The notes beneath the pieces were generated by a model. It had not been told where the DNA came from. It ran no database searches and was given only the letters and a program-made list of their open reading frames with translations. Shown here piece by piece: positions 60,344 to 64,000 of a DNA stretch of 64,000 bases. The DNA comes from Roseovarius sp. THAF27 (GTDB lineage Bacteria > Pseudomonadota > Alphaproteobacteria > Rhodobacterales > Rhodobacteraceae): positions 2,976,001-3,040,000 of the forward strand of contig NZ_CP045393.1 in the NCBI RefSeq assembly GCF_009363655.1. The letters are read 5' to 3'. Numbering within the stretch: the first letter of the stretch is position 1; every line of letters begins with the position of its first letter. The position numbers were made by a program, and so were the translations under genes.

Positions 60344-61221
60344 GTCTCGCCGTCCATCAAAGGCGCGAGGGTGGCGATCATGACTGCTTCGGCTTCGTCA
60401 CTTATCGGTCGCAGCGGACGCCGCACGTTGCCAAGGCCGTAGCCTCGGTGACGCGCCGCGACGAGAACGCACTGAAGATAATCGTTGGTCCAGATATGCA
60501 GGAGCGAGGGCAACATCTTCTGCCATAGCGCCAGCGCCTGGTCGTATTCCTTGGCCGCGACGTGTTTGTAAAGCGCAACGGTTTCGTGGGGCATGTAATT
60601 CGCGCCGCCCCAGATGCACCCATGCGCGCCGGCCATCATCGCGTAAACCGCCGTTGTGTCGCAGCCATTGAGAACCCGGCAGCCGTCTTGCAGGTATTGC
60701 TGATGGGTCGTCAAATCGCCGCCGCTGTCCTTGATGTAGTTGAAATTCTTCAACTCGCTCAAACGCGTAAAAAGCTCAGGCGAGACAGCCAGCCCCGTAG
60801 CCTGTGGAATGTTGTAGCCAACGATGTCGATGCCCACCTCCGCATCGATCGCTCTGTAGAACTCAAAAAGCCCGTCGTCGTCCGCCGGTCCCTCGAGGTA
60901 GGGTGGTAGGATCATCAGTGCATCGGCGCCAGCGGCCTCGGCATGTTTCGAGCGACGGATGACTTCGTCCATATTGAGCGCCGAGGTCTGGCAAATTGCA
61001 TTGCAGCGCCCGTCAATCCGTTTGATCGCCGCCTCGTAGAGCGCTTTGCATTCTTCCTCGGTCAGATATGGATGTTGGCCAGTGCCCGACCCCAGGACGA
61101 GCCCGTGCACACCCGCGTCGACATAGGCGTCGACCAGACCGTCCCATTCCGAGAAGTCGATTTTGCCGTCCGCGCCGAACGGAGTTTGCATTGCCAGGTT
61201 GATTCCGGCGAGATCTGCCAT
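60340..61221 (-). CDS. DapA/dihydrodipicolinate-synthase-family lyase
   Basis: TIM-barrel class I aldolase/lyase of 293 aa: GLVLGSGTGQHPYLTEEE, the Tyr in DIVGYNIPQATG and the Schiff-base Lys in FNYIKDSGGDLT. Not a housekeeping DapA by context: it sits between an FAD oxidase and an aldehyde dehydrogenase in a LysR-regulated catabolic operon. In hydroxyproline degradation such a protein (HypD type) deaminates pyrroline-4-hydroxy-2-carboxylate to 2-oxoglutarate semialdehyde; that is a possible role here. AGGAGCAAG precedes the ATG. Other sugar-acid or keto-acid lyase roles are possible. Confidence 0.85.
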   Translation of the reverse strand: MADLAGINLAMQTPFGADGKIDFSEWDGLVDAYVDAGVHGLVLGSGTGQHPYLTEEECKALYEAAIKRIDGRCNAICQTSALNMDEVIRRSKHAEAAGADALMILPPYLEGPADDDGLFEFYRAIDAEVGIDIVGYNIPQATGLAVSPELFTRLSELKNFNYIKDSGGDLTTHQQYLQDGCRVLNGCDTTAVYAMMAGAHGCIWGGANYMPHETVALYKHVAAKEYDQALALWQKMLPSLLHIWTNDYLQCVLVAARHRGYGLGNVRRPLRPISDEAEAVMIATLAPLMDGET

Positions 61222-61233
61222 GTCTTGCTCCTG

Positions 61234-62553
61234 TTATGTTTCTTTTCCAGCCCTGAAGAACCGGTATGCTGTGGTTGCCCTAACCCCGATCTCGGTCAGC
61301 CATTCGGGCATGCCGTAAGTGGGCTTTGGGCGGTTGTTGAGAATGTCGATCGTGCGGCTGGTCTGACCGAGTGCCAGCTCCGCCAATGCCTTGCCAAAAG
61401 CGGCGCCACGGGCAACCCCGGTGCCATTGCAGAAGGCAGCGCCGTAGACCCTGTCAGCCAGTTCGCCGAACACCATGCCGCCATTGTGCGAGAGAGTTAG
61501 AAGCCCACCCCAGGTATGCTCGTAGCCTATAGAGGAAAGCTCCGGGTAACGTCTGTCGAAGGCCACCTGATGGTGCTTCCTCGCATGATCAACATCGCTT
61601 TGACGCGACTGGAAGCCGCGACCATACGAATAGACGTTGCGCAAAAAGAGACGTCTGTCCGCCGTCAGCCGCATCGTCGTTCCGAAGCTTTCGGCCGGAA
61701 TGACACCGAAAGGTCCGCGCGCCCCGACGACTTTCAACTCTTCCTGGCTCAACACTCGCGTCATCGACGCGTAGGTGTAGACCGGGATGGCCGTGTGTGG
61801 GAAAAAGCCGCACTTGGTCAGATACGCCGCATTGCATAAGAGGATGTTGCGTGTCCTGATCTGGCCACTCGGTGTCTGACACACGTGGTGTTGCGGCAGC
61901 TGTTCTATGCCTGTGACCGGTGTCTTCTCGTAGATCTCGACATTTTCGGGAAGCAGCGCAGCCAAACCGGTAAGATATTGCGCCGGTTGCAATAGAACCG
62001 TGCCCGGCGTGTGTATCGCCGAATGATAGTGACCCGATCCGGTAATTGATTGGATTTCATCCCGCGCAACCCAGCGGTGCGATTTACCAATCTGAGTCAA
62101 TGCGTTGGACATATCCTCAAGGCAGCGACGCCCTCTATCCGTCGCCGCGGCATGATACTTGCCAGACGGATCCCATTCACAGGAGACACCAAGCTCTTCC
62201 ACAGAGGCACGCATGTAGGCAATGCCCTCGGTGTTGACGTGGTATTCTTCCTCGTTGCCTTGGCGATCTTCGGCAAAATGCTTGTTGCGCGGATTGTGTG
62301 CCAGATCGATGGCAAACCCTGCACAGCGGCCGGCCGCTCCATCACCAATGCGCCCGGCATCGACCAGGACCACGCGAGCTTCGGGCGCCAGCTCACCCAA
62401 ACGGCGAGCTGCGTGAACGCCCATCCAGCCTCCTCCGACCACCAGGTAATCGCAGGTGATATCGGAGGCGAGGCTGAGCGCGTCAGAGCGGTCACCCAAG
62501 GCCGCATACCACCCAGAGCGCGTCGGCTCCATATGAACAGGCATGATTTCCAT
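61234..62553 (-). CDS. FAD-dependent amine/imino-acid oxidase (DAO family)
   Basis: About 439 aa. DAO/PuuB-type FAD domain: TCDYLVVGGGWMGVHAARRL, VVLVDAGRIGDGAAGRCAGFAID, LTKCGFFPHTAIPVYTYASM, WGGLLTLSHNGGMVFGEL and NGTGVARGAAFGKALAEL. Close relatives oxidise gamma-glutamylputrescine, sarcosine-like amines or D-amino/imino acids. First gene of the LysR-controlled minus-strand operon, 12 bp before the DapA-like gene. Start uncertain: ATG at 62553 chosen over the upstream GTG at 62559 and downstream ATGs. Confidence 0.85.
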   Translation of the reverse strand: MEIMPVHMEPTRSGWYAALGDRSDALSLASDITCDYLVVGGGWMGVHAARRLGELAPEARVVLVDAGRIGDGAAGRCAGFAIDLAHNPRNKHFAEDRQGNEEEYHVNTEGIAYMRASVEELGVSCEWDPSGKYHAAATDRGRRCLEDMSNALTQIGKSHRWVARDEIQSITGSGHYHSAIHTPGTVLLQPAQYLTGLAALLPENVEIYEKTPVTGIEQLPQHHVCQTPSGQIRTRNILLCNAAYLTKCGFFPHTAIPVYTYASMTRVLSQEELKVVGARGPFGVIPAESFGTTMRLTADRRLFLRNVYSYGRGFQSRQSDVDHARKHHQVAFDRRYPELSSIGYEHTWGGLLTLSHNGGMVFGELADRVYGAAFCNGTGVARGAAFGKALAELALGQTSRTIDILNNRPKPTYGMPEWLTEIGVRATTAYRFFRAGKET

Positions 62554-62623
62554 GCCCACTGTTTATCTTTTGCAGGTTCCTCTCTGTAGACTTTAAATCT
62601 TCATACACCTATAAACTCAATTT

Positions 62624-63517
62624 ATGTCTGGACTCAGAAAACTCCTCCCTTCGGCCAATGCACTTCTTGTCTTTGAGGCTGCTGCACGGCTGCACAGCTT
62701 CAAAGGGGCTGCAGAGGAATTGAACGTGACCCAACCAAGCGTCAGCCACACCATCAAGTCGATTGAGGCGCGCTTGGGAACGCAACTCTTTGAACGAGGG
62801 AATCGCGGGGTTCGTCTAACCAGGGCGGGATCGGAATTGATGGCCGATCTAAGCCCAGCCCTACGCCAGATCGAATCCAGATTGCGTGCAATAGCGGATC
62901 GTGAGGGTCACACGATTACCGTCGCCGCATCGACGTCAGCGTCGGCGCAATGGCTTTTGCCCACAACGGCCCAGTTTCAGAGAGCTCACCCCGGTGTAAG
63001 TGTCCGGATATTGACGACAGACCGGAACGTCGAACCAGGGGACGGTGTCGACCTGACTATCAGGCGGGGCCCGGCGGACTGGGACAGAGCGAACTGTTGG
63101 CGGATTTCCGAAGAGATACTCTACACGATCTGCAGCGCCAGTTATCTTGAGAAGTCAGGTCCAGTACGCGGCCTCGAAGATCTAATGAACCACTCCATCA
63201 TCCACAATGCCGAACCGTATCGCAACCGCATGCAGTGGAAGGAATGGCTAAGCCTTCAGGGGCATAATTTGACGCTGCCCGAAACATTGACGTTGAATGA
63301 TTATCAGTTGGTCATCCAGGCGTGCATTGCCGGAGAAGGTATAGCCTTGGGTTGGTCGTTTACGACGCAGAGACTCGTCGACCAGGGAATACTGTTGAAG
63401 CCGCTGGACAACGAAGTTGTCACCGATCATGCCTTCTATGTCCTCGGACCGAAATACGCAGAGCTATCCCGCAATAAGATGCGCTATATCAATTGGATAA
63501 GCAACCACGCCGCTTAG
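62624..63517 (+). CDS. LysR family regulator (GcvA-like)
   Basis: 297 aa. HTH FEAAARLHSFKGAAEELNVTQPSVSHTIKSIEARLG, then GcvA-type sensing domain (STSASAQWLLPTTAQFQRAHP, DGVDLTIRRGPADW, HSIIHNAEP). Divergent from the FAD oxidase gene over a 70-bp AT-rich gap, so it should control the oxidase-lyase-dehydrogenase operon. Complete; no signs of decay. Confidence 0.92.
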   Translation: MSGLRKLLPSANALLVFEAAARLHSFKGAAEELNVTQPSVSHTIKSIEARLGTQLFERGNRGVRLTRAGSELMADLSPALRQIESRLRAIADREGHTITVAASTSASAQWLLPTTAQFQRAHPGVSVRILTTDRNVEPGDGVDLTIRRGPADWDRANCWRISEEILYTICSASYLEKSGPVRGLEDLMNHSIIHNAEPYRNRMQWKEWLSLQGHNLTLPETLTLNDYQLVIQACIAGEGIALGWSFTTQRLVDQGILLKPLDNEVVTDHAFYVLGPKYAELSRNKMRYINWISNHAA

Positions 63518-63823
63518 GTGAGACGATTGGAAGAAAACGGATTACGTCATTCGATCTATGCCCAGCGTCCCGATCTGCCATTTTCTTAGAAAAGACGGGC
63601 GACAAAACCCGCCAACCAAGTATCTGGTTTTCTGACCAAAAGCGGTTTGATCTTAATTGAGTGGATCACCTTTGTGAGCGCGGGAAGAGCCGTAGATCGA
63701 AGAACAGAAGATTTGTAGATGCAAGTGAAATCCTTCGTTTGCGGCGATACTTGGCGAGCTCGGGATGACTGCTTGGCGGTCGCTCAACTGCTTGAGCTGC
63801 GGTATGGAGACACTCCCGCAGGC
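63518..63823. other. Intergenic region
   Basis: About 300 bases after the LysR gene with no supported gene. It is followed by the hairpin at 63824-63880. No terminator with a T-run was recognised. Confidence 0.4.
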
Positions 63824-63880
63824 CGGTCAGGTCTGGATACTATACCCAAGTGTACTTGCGGCTTGTATCAGGCCTGACCG
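63824..63880. repeat. Long imperfect hairpin
   Basis: CGGTCAGG (63824-63831) pairs with CCTGACCG (63873-63880), and GATAC (63836-63840) with GTATC (63865-63869), leaving a 24-base loop that itself contains CAAGT/ACTTG. It could be a structured RNA, terminator-like element or mobile-element end. Not seen elsewhere in the window. Confidence 0.65.
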
Positions 63881-63940
63881 CAGCACAGTGTGACTCAAGG
63901 GCGTGTCCACAACAGGCGTTGCTGGCATCCCAGACCTGCT

Positions 63941-64000
63941 GCGCTCATAAAGCGCCAGCGACAGACTACTGCCGCCGGACATTGCGGATCGATAGAACAA
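63941..64000. repeat. Dispersed ~60-bp repeat, copy 2
   Basis: GCGCTCATAAAGCGCCAGCG followed by a variable part and ACATTGCGGATCGATAGAACAA up to the window edge. It matches the copy near 44.7 kb in the same orientation. It probably continues beyond the window. Confidence 0.6.

Overview
This 64 kb window most likely comes from a Rhodobacteraceae (Roseobacter-group) alphaproteobacterium. The basis is qualitative: GC-rich coding sequence, many small catabolic operons each with its own LysR, GntR or TetR regulator, a GcvT-type dimethylglycine-dehydrogenase-like flavoprotein, hydantoinase-type HyuA/HyuB, IS1182 and IS21-like insertion sequences, and several remnant genes. It reads as an accessory region: intact catabolic operons separated by IS scars, pseudogenes and a strip of unfamiliar genes.

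Left edge (1-4.7 kb): a tyrosine recombinase is followed by about 1.8 kb of mostly non-coding DNA. This holds a 182-bp tandem repeat whose units start with a short perfect or near-perfect inverted repeat, plus small broken reading frames and a frameshifted TonB-receptor plug fragment. Next (3.8-21.2 kb) are genes for both enantiomers of 2-hydroxyglutarate: a YdiJ-like D-2-hydroxyglutarate dehydrogenase with a divergent LysR gene, and an LhgO-like L-2-hydroxyglutarate oxidase. LhgO is the last gene of a nine-gene minus-strand operon: periplasmic binding protein, CUT2 ATPase, two permeases, HyuA, HyuB, class III aminotransferase, aldehyde dehydrogenase, LhgO. A divergent GntR/FCD regulator lies across a 38-bp near-perfect palindrome. 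Gene order suggests uptake of a lactam-like compound, ATP-dependent ring opening, transamination, oxidation and entry into 2-oxoglutarate; the substrate is inferred.

Middle (21.2-38.7 kb): an IS1182 copy with inverted repeats, an IS21-type end that truncates a tartrate-dehydrogenase gene, an ImmA/IrrE-type peptidase frame, and a hipBA toxin-antitoxin pair whose promoter carries three inverted repeats spaced exactly 50 bp. A compact minus-strand operon follows (thermostable-hemolysin family protein, short AMP-ligase, SDR, TauD-like dioxygenase, DUF2147), next to a membrane-anchored LuxR-type regulator; it looks like an uncharacterised small-molecule cassette. Then come two TetR-controlled redox/hydrolase groups.

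From 38.7 to 44.7 kb the DNA is visibly more AT-rich and holds six genes I do not recognise, a large hairpin and a frameshifted Cys-rich gene. Right part (44.8-63.5 kb): an MFS exporter with its LysR, a DMT permease, a GcvT/FAD demethylase-like protein with a GlxA-type regulator, and a run of minus-strand genes with a divergent LysR gene. That run comprises FAD oxidase, DapA-like lyase, aldehyde dehydrogenase, MDR, solute-binding protein, SDR, proline-racemase-family protein with a Ser/Cys active-site pair, and a MOSC-ferredoxin reductase-ferredoxin fusion. It points to catabolism of (hydroxy)proline-like or N-methylated imino acids. The extreme right end has a long hairpin and a ~60-bp sequence also present at 44.7 kb. 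No rRNA, tRNA or CRISPR array was seen.
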